A DNA stretch of 64,000 bases from SIRX01 sp965214475 (GCA_965214475.1 OZ243953.1:682001-746000); one strand, 5' to 3'; shown: positions 35,210 to 44,592, counted from the stretch's first letter. Notes: generated from the letters alone by a model not told the origin. Numbers and translations are program-made.

Positions 35210-36647
35210 GGTAATAGCCAGTGCGATCGGGGCGGTGGTCGCCGCCGGGGGCTTGCTTATGCTCGTGCCGACCATCTTCTCCTTCTTCGCAAGAGACGGA
35301 GCCTTTGCATCGTTCGCCCTGACAGCACTCGTGACTATAGCCCTGGGCGTCGGCACGTTCTTCTTGGCCCGTGACAGAGACTCTTATACCTCGGCCCAGG
35401 ACGTCTTTCTCATAGTGGTTCTCGGCTGGATCGGGGTTGCCTGCGCCGGTTCGATGCCCTTCTTACTAACGGGCTTGATGACACCCATGGAGTCTTTCTT
35501 CGAGGCGATGGCAGGATTCACGACTACCGGAGCCTCAACGATAATAGAACTTTCGTCGGTCGCCCCGTCTCTTCTGCTCTGGCGGAGCCTCATGCAGTGG
35601 GCCGGCGGAATCGGGATCGTGGTCCTCTTCGTCGCGGTGGGTCCGCTCGTGGGTTTCGGGGCCTCGCAGCTCCTCTCGGCTGAGGTGGCGAGCCCCGTTC
35701 CCGAAAGGCTCACACCCCGAATTCAAGACACGGCAAAAAACCTGGCGCTCGTCTACCTGGGACTGACCGCCGGCGGCATAGTCGTCTTGTTTCTCGTCGG
35801 GATGAGCCTGTTCGACGCGGTTAATCACGCGCTTACCACAGTTTCGACGGGAGGTTACTCGACCCAGCAGAACTCCATAGGAAGCTTCGATTCCTGGGCT
35901 ATCGAACTTGCGATCGTGGTCGGTATGCTCCTCTCAGGGGTCAACTTCGCCCTCTACTACATAGCCTCCCAGGGACGATGGACCCGGATCTTCCGAGACC
36001 CGGAACTGCGCGTTTACCTTGGGATAGCAGCGGCGGGTACGGTTATCATGACCATCTCGTTGTACTTTCTCGACTTTCGACAGTCGATCTTGCTGGCCTT
36101 TCGGGAAGCGTTGTTTCAGAGTGTCAGCTTGCTAACCGGTACGGCTTTCTCCACGGCAAGTTGGAGTGACTGGGACCCGCTTTCACAAGGACTGCTAATT
36201 CTTTTTATGGCGATCGGGGGTTGCGCGGGGTCCACTTGCGGCGGCATTAAAGTGATACGCTGCATCCTGCTCGCCCGGCACGGTCAGCAGCAAATTTTTC
36301 ACATGCTTCACCCCCAGGCCGTTACCCCGCTCAAGCTGCAAGACCGGGCGCTTTCCGAACAGTTGCGGGTAAGTATCCTGGGGTTCTTTTTCGTGTACAT
36401 GCTAACGCTCGCTGTCGGAACCCTGATAATCGCGGCACATCAGGTTCCATTGGCCCAGTCTCTCGGCTCCGTCTTCGCCTGCCTGAATATAACGGGCCTT
36501 TTTATAGGCGAGGTCGGCAACGCGGATTTTTACTCTGGACTGCCGGCGACCGCCAAGCTAACGCTCACGGTCTTTATGTTGCTCGGTCGCCTGGAGCTAC
36601 TCACGGTACTGGTGATCCTAACCCCGGCGTTCTGGCGCGGCTACTAG
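35199..36647 (+). CDS. trkH: TrkH-family potassium channel subunit, first copy
   Basis: 482-aa membrane protein with the four-fold P-loop architecture. Selectivity-filter-like segments are AMAGFTTTGASTI, LTTVSTGGYSTQQ, VSLLTGTAFSTA and ACLNITGLFIGEVG, each with the family glycine; a GGCAGSTCGGIKVIR loop is also typical. Starts at TTG inside the trkA 3' end. The third and fourth filter segments differ from the second copy (for example LTGTAFSTA versus LTTTGYITA), suggesting different roles. Confidence 0.92.
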   Translation: MHPRVIASAIGAVVAAGGLLMLVPTIFSFFARDGAFASFALTALVTIALGVGTFFLARDRDSYTSAQDVFLIVVLGWIGVACAGSMPFLLTGLMTPMESFFEAMAGFTTTGASTIIELSSVAPSLLLWRSLMQWAGGIGIVVLFVAVGPLVGFGASQLLSAEVASPVPERLTPRIQDTAKNLALVYLGLTAGGIVVLFLVGMSLFDAVNHALTTVSTGGYSTQQNSIGSFDSWAIELAIVVGMLLSGVNFALYYIASQGRWTRIFRDPELRVYLGIAAAGTVIMTISLYFLDFRQSILLAFREALFQSVSLLTGTAFSTASWSDWDPLSQGLLILFMAIGGCAGSTCGGIKVIRCILLARHGQQQIFHMLHPQAVTPLKLQDRALSEQLRVSILGFFFVYMLTLAVGTLIIAAHQVPLAQSLGSVFACLNITGLFIGEVGNADFYSGLPATAKLTLTVFMLLGRLELLTVLVILTPAFWRGY

Positions 36648-36656
36648 ACCCCTGGG

Positions 36657-38123
36657 ATGAACCTCAGAGCCGTAGTCAGGGTCGTAGCGGGTGTGATCCT
36701 GGCGCTGGGCGTGGCGCTGCTGGCACCGCTCGCAGTATCCTTTATATACGCTGACGGTTCCTGGAAGAGCTTCCTTTTTCCGGCTACGGTGATGGTGTTG
36801 GTGGGTGGCGCAGGGTCTCGGGCGGCCCGGACCGGTTCATCGCGGGGACCGCTGTACGTCTCCAACCGCGACGTGCTGCTCTCGGTGACGCTAGCCTGGA
36901 TATTCGCCGCGTTACTCGGCGGGGTACCGTACCTGATCTCCGGCACCTTCGTCAACCCCATAAACTCGACGTTCGAAGCGATGAGCGGCTTCACCACCAC
37001 AGGCGCCACAATGCTCGAAGACATCGAGGCTCCATCACCCTCTATCCAATTCTGGCGCTGTATGACACAGTGGCTCGGTGGAATAGGAATCGTGGTCCTC
37101 TTCGTCGCCGTCGCCCCCGTTCTGGGTTTCGGTGCGGCGCGGCTCTTGTCCGCCGAGGTCTCGGGCTTGGGCCAACCCCGACTTACCCCACGCATCGTAG
37201 ACACCGCCAAGGCACTATTGGTCATCTATCTAATACTCTCCGCAGCAGAGGTCGTGGCGCTGCTATTGGCGGGTATGCCCCTCTACGACGCGGTGCTGCA
37301 CGCCTTTACAACCATTGCCACGGGCGGCTTTAACCCCAAGAACGCCAGTGTGGGTTTCTACGACTCGGTAGCAATAGAAACGGTCATAATCGTCTTTATG
37401 ATACTTTCGGCCGTCTCGTTTGCCGTCTATTATCTGCTCTACACGCGGCGAAACTGGAAAGTGTTGTTGGACCGGGAGCTTCTCACTTATCTCGGTATCC
37501 TGGCGGCGTCCGTATTGTTCGTGTGGGGCATTCTGGTCTACGAGTCACACTACGAGGGCGCTTGGGGTCAGGCTTTTCGTGACGCGGCCTTCGACACTAC
37601 AAGCGTTTTGACCACGACAGGTTACATCACCGCAGACTTCGACGAGTGGCCTACGGGTGCGAGGTTTACCCTGCTTCTACTAATGTTCGTCGGGGGCTGT
37701 GCCGGCTCCACGGCGGGCGGTATCAAGGTGGTGAGGGTGCTAATCGTCTTCAAGACTATTCTCGGCGACCTTCTACGAGCCACACATCCACAGGCGGTCA
37801 CCCCTCTAAGGTTAGGTGACCGCACGATACCGGAGCGCACGAGGATCGCGGTCATGGGACTTTTCTCTACCTGGATCCTGACCTTCGTAGTAGGTACATT
37901 TGTCGTATCCATCCAGCCGGACCTGACGCTCACCTCTTCGGCTTCGGCTGTGGCGGCAACGCTAAACGTGATCGGTCCGGGCCTGGACCAGGTCGGCGCT
38001 TCGGAGAACTACCGGGCCGTGGACCAGCTAGGGACAATAGCCTTGACTTTCTGCATGCTCTTCGGCCGGTTGGAGATCCTTACCCTCTTGGCCCTCCTCT
38101 CACCTTCGTTCTGGCGCAGATAA
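36657..38123 (+). CDS. trkH: TrkH-family potassium channel subunit, second copy
   Basis: 488-aa paralogue of the preceding gene, 9 bp downstream. Filter-like segments include AMSGFTTTGATML, FTTIATGGFNPKN, TSVLTTTGYITAD and ATLNVIGPGLDQVG, plus GGCAGSTAGGIKVVR. Together with trkA and the first trkH it could form homodimers of each type or a heterodimer. It ends 9 bp before the convergent arginase gene. Confidence 0.92.
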   Translation: MNLRAVVRVVAGVILALGVALLAPLAVSFIYADGSWKSFLFPATVMVLVGGAGSRAARTGSSRGPLYVSNRDVLLSVTLAWIFAALLGGVPYLISGTFVNPINSTFEAMSGFTTTGATMLEDIEAPSPSIQFWRCMTQWLGGIGIVVLFVAVAPVLGFGAARLLSAEVSGLGQPRLTPRIVDTAKALLVIYLILSAAEVVALLLAGMPLYDAVLHAFTTIATGGFNPKNASVGFYDSVAIETVIIVFMILSAVSFAVYYLLYTRRNWKVLLDRELLTYLGILAASVLFVWGILVYESHYEGAWGQAFRDAAFDTTSVLTTTGYITADFDEWPTGARFTLLLLMFVGGCAGSTAGGIKVVRVLIVFKTILGDLLRATHPQAVTPLRLGDRTIPERTRIAVMGLFSTWILTFVVGTFVVSIQPDLTLTSSASAVAATLNVIGPGLDQVGASENYRAVDQLGTIALTFCMLFGRLEILTLLALLSPSFWRR

Positions 38124-38132
38124 GGTCAGGAG

Positions 38133-39053
38133 TTATCCTGGATCGGGCAGATCAATAATCCTGCGTCCCATGAAACTCGCCACGAGTTCTACGGCGAGCT
38201 CTGCCGTGCCGTTTTTGAGGTCCAGTATGGGATTTACCTCGACAACGTCGAGCGAGGTGACGATCTCCGCTTCGTTTATTAGCTCCATAACCAGGTGCGC
38301 CTCGCGGTAGGTAAACCCGCCCCGGACCGGCGTTCCGACACCGGGGGCCACTTCGGGGTCCATCACATCCAGGTCGAATGAGAGATGCACCCGGTCCAGG
38401 TGCGAAAGCGCCTTAAGAGCCTGCCGCAATACCCTCGCAACTCCGTAGGCGTCTATCTCCTTCATGGTGTACGACCGCACCCCGGCCTGACGGAGAAGGT
38501 TCTGCTCTTCCCGGTCCACGGAGCGGAGGCCGACGATAACCACGTCCTCCGGGCGCACACTGGCCCCGGAGACGCCAATGCTTACGAGGTCCGGGTGTCC
38601 ATGGCCCGCGAGCACGCCAAGGGGCATGCCGTGGATGTTGCCGGAGGGCGAAGTTTCGTGGGTATTGAAATCGGCGTGGGCGTCCAGCCAGATCACCCCG
38701 GTCCGTCCTTGCGTAGCAACCCCCGAAACGGTTCCGATAGAGATGGAGTGGTCTCCCCCGAGGAATAGCGGGAAAGCTTCTCGACCAACCATCTCTCCTG
38801 CACGGTCGGCGACCTTCTCGCAAATGTCACGGACGGCGGAGAGGTGACGGAGATCCTCGCTCGCATGAGCCAACTCCGGGATGGGAGGCTCAACATTGCC
38901 GAGATACTCGACACCATAGCCAAGTTCTTCGAGACCGCTTTTGAGACGGGCATACCGGATGGCGCTCGGGCCCATGTCGACGCCGCGGCGATCCTGCCCG
39001 AGGTCCATTGGAACCCCGAGGATCTCTACAGCTTTCTGTCCCGGCTCAGGCAA
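38133..39053 (-). CDS. rocF: Arginase
   Basis: 306-aa ureohydrolase hydrolysing arginine to ornithine and urea. The binuclear manganese site is complete: GGDHSISIGT, WLDAHADFNTH, SFDLDVMDPEVAPG and the E of VEVNPILD. The PMDLGQDRRGVDMGPSAIR start and the C-terminal VEVNPILDLKNGTAELAVEL favour arginase over agmatinase. Start is TTG at 39053, overlapping the end of the gamma-glutamyltranspeptidase gene by 8 bp, so the two are one operon. Confidence 0.9.
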   Translation of the reverse strand: MPEPGQKAVEILGVPMDLGQDRRGVDMGPSAIRYARLKSGLEELGYGVEYLGNVEPPIPELAHASEDLRHLSAVRDICEKVADRAGEMVGREAFPLFLGGDHSISIGTVSGVATQGRTGVIWLDAHADFNTHETSPSGNIHGMPLGVLAGHGHPDLVSIGVSGASVRPEDVVIVGLRSVDREEQNLLRQAGVRSYTMKEIDAYGVARVLRQALKALSHLDRVHLSFDLDVMDPEVAPGVGTPVRGGFTYREAHLVMELINEAEIVTSLDVVEVNPILDLKNGTAELAVELVASFMGRRIIDLPDPG

Positions 39054-40587
39054 AGGCTATCCCACCACTCCGACGATGGTCTGCGGCGGCTTCGAAGTCT
39101 CCTTCCGGAGTCCGCCGAACGGCGTTGACACCGCCGAAGTACATGTTGGGCTCTTCGAAGGGCAGTACCCGCTCGTAATCGTCGTGGTTAGCCTTAGGCG
39201 AGCCCGCCTCGTAGGCAAACAAGTCGCCCTCGGAGTGAAAACGCGGGTACAAGACGGCTTCCTCCAGCGGCATTCCGAAGTCTATAACGTTGACGATGGT
39301 CTGGAGGATTGCGGTGGGTATCCGTGAAGCACCTGGTGAACCCAAGCTGACCAGGCCTCCTTCCTCGGAGGAGACGATGGTCGGGCTCATGCTGGAGATG
39401 AGCCGATGGCCGGGTTTGAGCGCGTGAAATCCTTTGGGGTTTAGCTCTGGCTCACCGAGGGCGTTGTTCATGGGGATGCCGGTACCGGGAATCACCAACC
39501 CCGAACCATAGCCCATGCTGGCGGTAATGGACACTGTGAGCCCCTCATCGTCTACGCAGGAGAGATGCGAAGTATGCGGGGACCCGAAGATGCGCTTTCG
39601 CTGCAACTTGGCATACTCCTCACCCGTAAGCCGTTCGGCCACCCGTTCGTTCTCATCTCCCTCGATATACTCTGTCTCCCGGTCCGCCAGGGCGAGCCTC
39701 ATAGCTCCGGCCATGGCCCTCACGTAGTCCTCATCGGACATAGAAGGAAGATCGTAGGCGGAGACCACCTTGAGCATCTGGGCCAGGGTGGAACCACCGG
39801 CGGATGGCGGACCGTTAGTGTACATGCGCCCCGCGCCGTACTCTACGGCCATAGGCTTCCGTACTACAGGCCGATACTCTGCGAGATCCTGCTCGGTGAT
39901 AATTCCGCCCATCTCTCTGATGTAGCCAGAGATCCTGGTCGCCAGTTCGCCTTCGTAGAAGAGGTTCGCCCCTTCTTCCCCGATAGACTCCAACGTGTCG
40001 GCTAGCTCGGGAAATCGGACCTCTTCGCCTTCAAAGTACGGCCTCTCACCACCCTTGTAAAAGTTTTTCCGGGTCTCCTCTGTAAGCCGCAGGACCTCTT
40101 CGGCGATCTGGAACCACATGCCGCTGGTTTTGCAGAGCAGGAATCCCTCTCGCGCCAGGCGAACCGCCGGAACCAGCGCCTCGCCGAGTGAGAGTCGGCC
40201 GTGACGGGCGAGTAACATCTCCCATCCCCGCAGAACGCCCGGCACAGCACAAGAAGCGCCGCCGACGGTTGAGCTTACGCCGGCCCCGTATTTGAGAATT
40301 ACGGTCTTCGGGTTGCCATCGGCCCCGAAATCCGAGTCCGGCAGGCCCTTACCCGGCATCATGTCATAGTAGTCGATCAGCTCGGCGCCCCCCGGCGTAC
40401 GAACCAGCGCGAAGCCGCCCCCACCGATAGAGCTCATGAGCGGCTCCGTAATGCCCACAGCGGCGGCGGCCGCGACCGCGGCGTCGGCAGCGTTACCCCC
40501 GGCCCGGTATAACTCGGCTGCTGCAGCGGCAGCGTAGGGTGTCCCGGCTGAGGCTGCAAAAGTGTTGGAATTATCCGCTTCGATCAT
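39046..40587 (-). CDS. ggt: Gamma-glutamyltranspeptidase family enzyme
   Basis: 513-aa Ntn-hydrolase. The autoprocessing and catalytic threonine lies in SPHTSHLSCVDDEG (T339), and the glutamate-binding region in IPMNNALGEPELN, ISSMSPTIV and LGSPGASRIP. No signal peptide is seen, unlike E. coli Ggt, so a cytoplasmic role in breaking gamma-glutamyl bonds is likely. It lies directly upstream of arginase in the same transcription unit, which suggests amino-acid or glutathione-like peptide catabolism. Confidence 0.9.
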   Translation of the reverse strand: MIEADNSNTFAASAGTPYAAAAAAELYRAGGNAADAAVAAAAAVGITEPLMSSIGGGGFALVRTPGGAELIDYYDMMPGKGLPDSDFGADGNPKTVILKYGAGVSSTVGGASCAVPGVLRGWEMLLARHGRLSLGEALVPAVRLAREGFLLCKTSGMWFQIAEEVLRLTEETRKNFYKGGERPYFEGEEVRFPELADTLESIGEEGANLFYEGELATRISGYIREMGGIITEQDLAEYRPVVRKPMAVEYGAGRMYTNGPPSAGGSTLAQMLKVVSAYDLPSMSDEDYVRAMAGAMRLALADRETEYIEGDENERVAERLTGEEYAKLQRKRIFGSPHTSHLSCVDDEGLTVSITASMGYGSGLVIPGTGIPMNNALGEPELNPKGFHALKPGHRLISSMSPTIVSSEEGGLVSLGSPGASRIPTAILQTIVNVIDFGMPLEEAVLYPRFHSEGDLFAYEAGSPKANHDDYERVLPFEEPNMYFGGVNAVRRTPEGDFEAAADHRRSGGIAFA

Positions 40588-40785
40588 CTCTGGTTATCAT
40601 ACGCCCCGGTTAGGTCAGCGGAAAGGGTATTGAGGCTCTTCAGAGAACACCTCCAGGTATTTCAACAGTTGGGTTTGTAACTCTTCCAGCCTTTTCTACC
40701 TGCAAAACCGGGTTTTTGGATGGAAGTTGACTTGTAGCAGGCCCAGCGGACTATCATACGGGTAGATAAACCATTAGAGAGGGCG

Positions 40786-41949
40786 TTGGATTTGCAAGTA
40801 GAAAATGGCGGCAGCGGGACGCAGTTCAACACGGCTTCTTACGAGGAGATCAAGGGCGCCGAGGTCGCCGACGTCTATTTCCATCGCACGATGGAGATCC
40901 TACGGGCACGAGGAACGGAAGACACCCCGGTCCACGTCGAAGTAACGTTAAAAAGCTCGGACCCAGAGGAATGGTTCGTAGTTGCAGGCCTTGACGAGGT
41001 GGCGCATCTTCTGGCGGATGTAGAGGTGGAGGCGCACGCGGTACGGGAGGGTACTATCTGTCGGCCCCACGATCCGGTCTTAACGCTAACGGGCCACTAC
41101 GCCAGCTTCGCGGAGCACGAGACGGCCATACTAGGCTTTCTCTGTCAGGCATCGGGGATCGCCACCGGGGCGGCCCGGTGCAGGATCGCGGCGGGCGATC
41201 GGCCCATTATTTCCTTTGGAGCAAGGAGAATGCACCCGGCGATCACACCGATGATAGAGCGGGCCGCATACCTCGGCGGATGTGACAGCGTCGCCGTAGA
41301 TCTCGCCGCCAAACGAATCGGCATTCCCGCAACCGGAACACTCCCCCACGCCCTTACCCTAGTGCTCGGCTCCACCCACGAGGCGGCGAGAGCATTCGAC
41401 GAAGTCATCTCCAGAGACGTAGACCGAACCATCCTTATCGACACCTTCGACGATGAGAAGTTTGGGGCCCTGATCGCCGCTGAGGCCATCCCGGACTCCA
41501 TCTTCGCCGTCCGCCTGGACACCCCCGGCAACCGTCGCGGAAACTTTCGAGAACTGATGGAAGAGGTCCGCTGGGAACTAGACCAGGCCGGTTTCTCGCA
41601 CGTCAAAATCTTCGGTTCCGGCGGTATTACCGTGGACGATATTCTGGAACTCAACCCCATCTGTGACGCTTACGGCGTCGGCGGCTCCATCGCCGCGGCC
41701 CCGATGGTGGACTACTCTCTCGACATAGTGGAAGTGAACGGCGAACCCCGGTCCAAACGCGGCAAGCGGAGCGGGAAAAAGAAACTGGTCGAGCTCGAAG
41801 ACGGCACCCGCGCCATGATGCCCGGCGAAGAAAAACTCCCCACCGGCGCCCGAGACCTCCTACAACCTCTCGGAGAACATCCACAACACGTTTCCGAACT
41901 GCGTAGAGAAGTCCTCTCTCAACTCGCAACCGGACGCTTCATCCTGTAG
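40786..41949 (+). CDS. pncB: Nicotinate phosphoribosyltransferase
   Basis: 387-aa NAD-salvage enzyme of the short (archaeal/actinobacterial) NAPRTase type: DVYFHRTMEIL, EVEAHAVREGTICRPHDPVL, the FGARRMHPAITPMIERAAY catalytic stretch, ATGTLPHAL, VRLDTPGNRRGN and KIFGSGGITVDDI. Forms nicotinate mononucleotide from nicotinate and PRPP. TTG start at 40786. The 198-bp gap upstream holds a weak promoter candidate (TTGACT at 40727 and TATCAT at 40752, spacing 19). Confidence 0.9.
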   Translation: MDLQVENGGSGTQFNTASYEEIKGAEVADVYFHRTMEILRARGTEDTPVHVEVTLKSSDPEEWFVVAGLDEVAHLLADVEVEAHAVREGTICRPHDPVLTLTGHYASFAEHETAILGFLCQASGIATGAARCRIAAGDRPIISFGARRMHPAITPMIERAAYLGGCDSVAVDLAAKRIGIPATGTLPHALTLVLGSTHEAARAFDEVISRDVDRTILIDTFDDEKFGALIAAEAIPDSIFAVRLDTPGNRRGNFRELMEEVRWELDQAGFSHVKIFGSGGITVDDILELNPICDAYGVGGSIAAAPMVDYSLDIVEVNGEPRSKRGKRSGKKKLVELEDGTRAMMPGEEKLPTGARDLLQPLGEHPQHVSELRREVLSQLATGRFIL

Positions 41950-42097
41950 GCGAACGCCTTCGTCCAAGTCTTGCCTTTTGGGCCAAGTTCCCCTGCTTTA
42001 TCGGAGCTGGCTAAAAATCACTCATTTGAGGGATGTAGATGTCGCCACCAAGGAAGATAATTGATGTGCAGCGACAAGAGAGCAAAAGGACGAAAAG

Positions 42098-42290
42098 ATG
42101 GACCGTACACATATCACGTCAGTTCCCCACCACTTCATCTGTCCCGTCTGCGAGAAGGGTGTGCTCCGGCCTCTAGGGGGCGATTCCGCCAAATACAGCC
42201 ACTGTGGTTGTCATAGCCGGTGCGATTTTGACGACCCTAAAAGGGGTCTAAAAACTTCCTCACGGCGGAGTGGGCAGAGATTAACGACTC
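42098..42290 (+). pseudogene. Zinc-ribbon gene remnant
   Basis: An ATG with AAAGGACG just upstream begins HHFICPVCEKGVLRPLGGDS followed by CxC, a four-cysteine zinc-ribbon. The frame then turns to unstructured, Ser/Arg-rich sequence and runs on into the antisense of the next remnant. This looks like the start of a longer gene whose remainder is lost or frameshifted. The function is not known, and the extent of real coding sequence is uncertain. Confidence 0.35.
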
Positions 42291-42477
42291 AGTCTTTTCC
42301 AGTCTCTGCCACTACCTCCTTGAATACGTTCATTGCGTTGATGGCCGTAGGGAAGGGAAGCCCGCGTATGGCACTGTTTGCCCTCCCGACCGTGACGTTT
42401 CCACAAACAACTGCGTTAGGAGCTATGTAAGCTGACTCGTGAACCTGTGGTCGCTCTCCCCGATATCCCAGAAACAT
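42289..42477 (-). pseudogene. Truncated gamma-carbonic-anhydrase-like (hexapeptide) protein
   Basis: 62-aa frame beginning at ATG with a perfect GAGGAGG site 7 bases upstream. Residues 9-35 (PQVHESAYIAPNAVVCGNVT) match the first turns of the left-handed beta-helix of gamma-carbonic anhydrases, but the helix and its metal histidines stop abruptly and unrelated sequence follows. A full-length relative has about 170 residues, so an internal deletion is likely. The intact translation start means a short product may still be made. The remaining parts of 41950-42522 hold nothing else recognisable. Confidence 0.5.
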
Positions 42478-42522
42478 TCGTGGACCTCCTCGTATATTGC
42501 GCGGAATAGACTACCTATCAGG

Positions 42523-43125
42523 TTACGCCTTGCCGGTGTCGATGACGAGATAGTAGCTGCACTCTACTTCTCCGGCGTTGTCGAAGCGGTGGGTAACATC
42601 GGCCTCGAAGTAGAGGGCGTCGCCTTCTTCCAATAGATGCTTTTCGCCGTCCAGGATCGCCGCGAGCCGTCCGCGCTCGACCACGACGTACTCTTGAACT
42701 CCCCGCTTGTGAGGCGGAAACTCTCCCGAGGTCGAGCCTTCAGGGATTACGTTTCTTATGAACTCCACGCCCCGCTTGCCGAATGTAGGAGAGAGCAGCT
42801 GCCTCTCGAATCCGGTCTCCGGGTCGCGCACCACCATCCGCTGATCTTGGGGTACGAGAATAACTTCCCGTCGTTCTTCGGTACCGGCGAGTTGCGAGAG
42901 CGTTACCCTCAAACCTTCGGAGATTCTAGCGGCCACGACCAGCGTCGGATTCTTCTCACCCCGCTCTATCTTGGAGATCATGGCCCGACTCACCCCCGAA
43001 GACTCCGACAAGTCGTTGAGCGTTAAATTCTTCACCCGCCGCAACTCCCGTACCCGGAAGCCTAGCTTTTCGGAAGACACCTCATCGACAGTGGTGGATG
43101 CTGTTCTTGCTTCTGCTTCACTCAT
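42523..43125 (-). CDS. XRE-family regulator with C-terminal cupin domain
   Basis: 200-aa transcription factor. Helix-turn-helix of the XRE type at about residues 22-76 (VRELRRVKNLTLNDLSESSG, SRAMISKIERGEKNPTL) and a cupin sensor domain at about 125-200 (PPHKRGVQEYVVVERG, GDALYFEADVTHRFDN). Such MerR-unrelated HTH-cupin proteins usually regulate a neighbouring metabolic gene in response to a small molecule. ATG at 43125 is 20 bp from the divergent permease start, with a perfect palindrome between them. Little Shine-Dalgarno sequence is seen, so leaderless translation is plausible. Confidence 0.88.
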   Translation of the reverse strand: MSEAEARTASTTVDEVSSEKLGFRVRELRRVKNLTLNDLSESSGVSRAMISKIERGEKNPTLVVAARISEGLRVTLSQLAGTEERREVILVPQDQRMVVRDPETGFERQLLSPTFGKRGVEFIRNVIPEGSTSGEFPPHKRGVQEYVVVERGRLAAILDGEKHLLEEGDALYFEADVTHRFDNAGEVECSYYLVIDTGKA

Positions 43126-43130
43126 TTGCA

Positions 43131-43142
43131 AGAATTTATTCT
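43131..43142. promoter_or_regulatory. Candidate operator (palindrome) between regulator and permease
   Basis: AGAAT-TT-ATTCT, a perfect 5-bp-arm palindrome filling most of the 20-bp gap between the divergent starts at 43125 and 43146. The placement suggests a binding site for the XRE-cupin protein controlling both genes. Confidence 0.45.
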
Positions 43143-43145
43143 ACC

Positions 43146-44558
43146 ATGGTAGATGTACTAGGTTACTTGGTTGCAGCCGCGCCATTTCTGGTGGCGGGCG
43201 TAGCGTTGCTCGGGCTGCGGTGGTCGGCGGTGCAGGCGGGGGTTGCAACGTTGCTGGCGGCGTTGGCGGGGGTGTTGTTTTGGCCGGCTCTGCAGTTGGG
43301 AGACTTACCTGGCGCGTTGGTGGATGGAGCAGGCACTTCGGGGCGGGTACTGTATGTGTTGTTTGGAGGGTTGTTGCTGTTCAACTTGCTCTCTGCGGGG
43401 GGTGCGATACGGCGGGTCTCGGAGTTTTTGGGGAGTTTGGAACCTGAGAAAGAAGCTTTGGCGCTTGTGGTGGTGATCGGGGCCGCGCCTTTTTTCGAGT
43501 CGGTGACGGGTTTTGGGGTGGCGGTTGTGATCAGTGCACCCATCTTACTGGCCGCTGGGTTTCCGCCGCTCAAGGCCGCTGTGCTAGCTAGCTGGGGGCA
43601 GTGCGCCGTGCCGTGGGGTGCCCTAGGGGTGGGAACCGTGATCGGGGCGGACCTCGCCGGGATGAGTTTCGGCGCACTCTCGAACGCCAGCGCGCTGCTG
43701 AACCTACCCCTCTTCCCCATATACGGCATCGCGACCGTGGCCCTCGCCGGGGGTTGGGACAGCGTCCGGCGACGAGGACTCGAAGCCCTATTTCTCGGAG
43801 CAGTTGCGGGACTGGGGACATTGCTAACGAGCATGTATCTAGTTCCGGAGCTTTCGGGAGCCATCGGTGGACTTTGTGCGGTAGCGGTGTTCCTAGCGAT
43901 CCGGTGGCGAAAGGTCGCCGGAAGTATCGTGCCGCTGCGGGCACTGCTGCCCTATGGGTTTCTGTTGACGCTGCTGGCCTTGGCGAACGGGTTGGGTCCG
44001 GTGCGGAGTGTTTTGGGGAAGATGGGTCCGGCTTTTTCGGGGCCGGGGCTGCCCTTACTGCTCTCTGGGATATTTGCGGCCGTGCTGCTCGGACTAAGGA
44101 CAGAGTCCGTGGGTTCAGCCGTTCAAAATACCGTAGGACAGTGGCTTCCGACTGCCGGCGCCGTGCTCACCTTCGTGCTCGCCGGGCAGATAGTGGCTAC
44201 CTCAGGGGCCGCGTCCATTCTAGCCTCTGCAACCACAGCTTTCGGCGAACTATATCCGACGGCCGCTTCTGTTGTTGGCTTTCTGGGGGGTGCGCTCACC
44301 GGCTCGAACGCGGCCTCCAATGCGCTGTTCATGCCGCTCCAAATAGAAGCGGCCCGTAGCCTGGGGGTATCGGAGTCGTTGGTGGCAGCCATCCAGAACG
44401 TCGCCGGGAGCCACGCCAGTATGTTGGCCCCCCAGCGCGCTATCCTAGCCGCCACGGCGACCGGTCTGATCGGCCGTGAAGGCGATATTGTCAAGGCGAT
44501 GCTTCCACCGGTAGTCATCTCCGTTGCGGTGCTAGCCGTTGTGGGAGCGCTTCTGTAA
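43146..44558 (+). CDS. L-lactate permease family (LctP) transporter
   Basis: 470 aa with about 12-13 membrane helices. LctP-family signatures: APFFESVTGFGVAVVISAPI, ASWGQCAVPWGALGVGT, GGALTGSNAASNALFMPLQ and NVAGSHASMLAPQRAILA. Transports lactate or glycolate by proton symport in known members. The ATG at 43146 fits the family; a longer frame to 43098 overlaps the regulator and is rejected. Parts of the gene, for example 43200-43450, use unusually many TTG, GTG and GGG codons compared with the neighbours. Likely regulated by the divergent XRE-cupin protein. Confidence 0.88.
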   Translation: MVDVLGYLVAAAPFLVAGVALLGLRWSAVQAGVATLLAALAGVLFWPALQLGDLPGALVDGAGTSGRVLYVLFGGLLLFNLLSAGGAIRRVSEFLGSLEPEKEALALVVVIGAAPFFESVTGFGVAVVISAPILLAAGFPPLKAAVLASWGQCAVPWGALGVGTVIGADLAGMSFGALSNASALLNLPLFPIYGIATVALAGGWDSVRRRGLEALFLGAVAGLGTLLTSMYLVPELSGAIGGLCAVAVFLAIRWRKVAGSIVPLRALLPYGFLLTLLALANGLGPVRSVLGKMGPAFSGPGLPLLLSGIFAAVLLGLRTESVGSAVQNTVGQWLPTAGAVLTFVLAGQIVATSGAASILASATTAFGELYPTAASVVGFLGGALTGSNAASNALFMPLQIEAARSLGVSESLVAAIQNVAGSHASMLAPQRAILAATATGLIGREGDIVKAMLPPVVISVAVLAVVGALL

Positions 44559-44592
44559 ATCCGCCCCACTAAATGTGTGCCGAAGAGTATCT

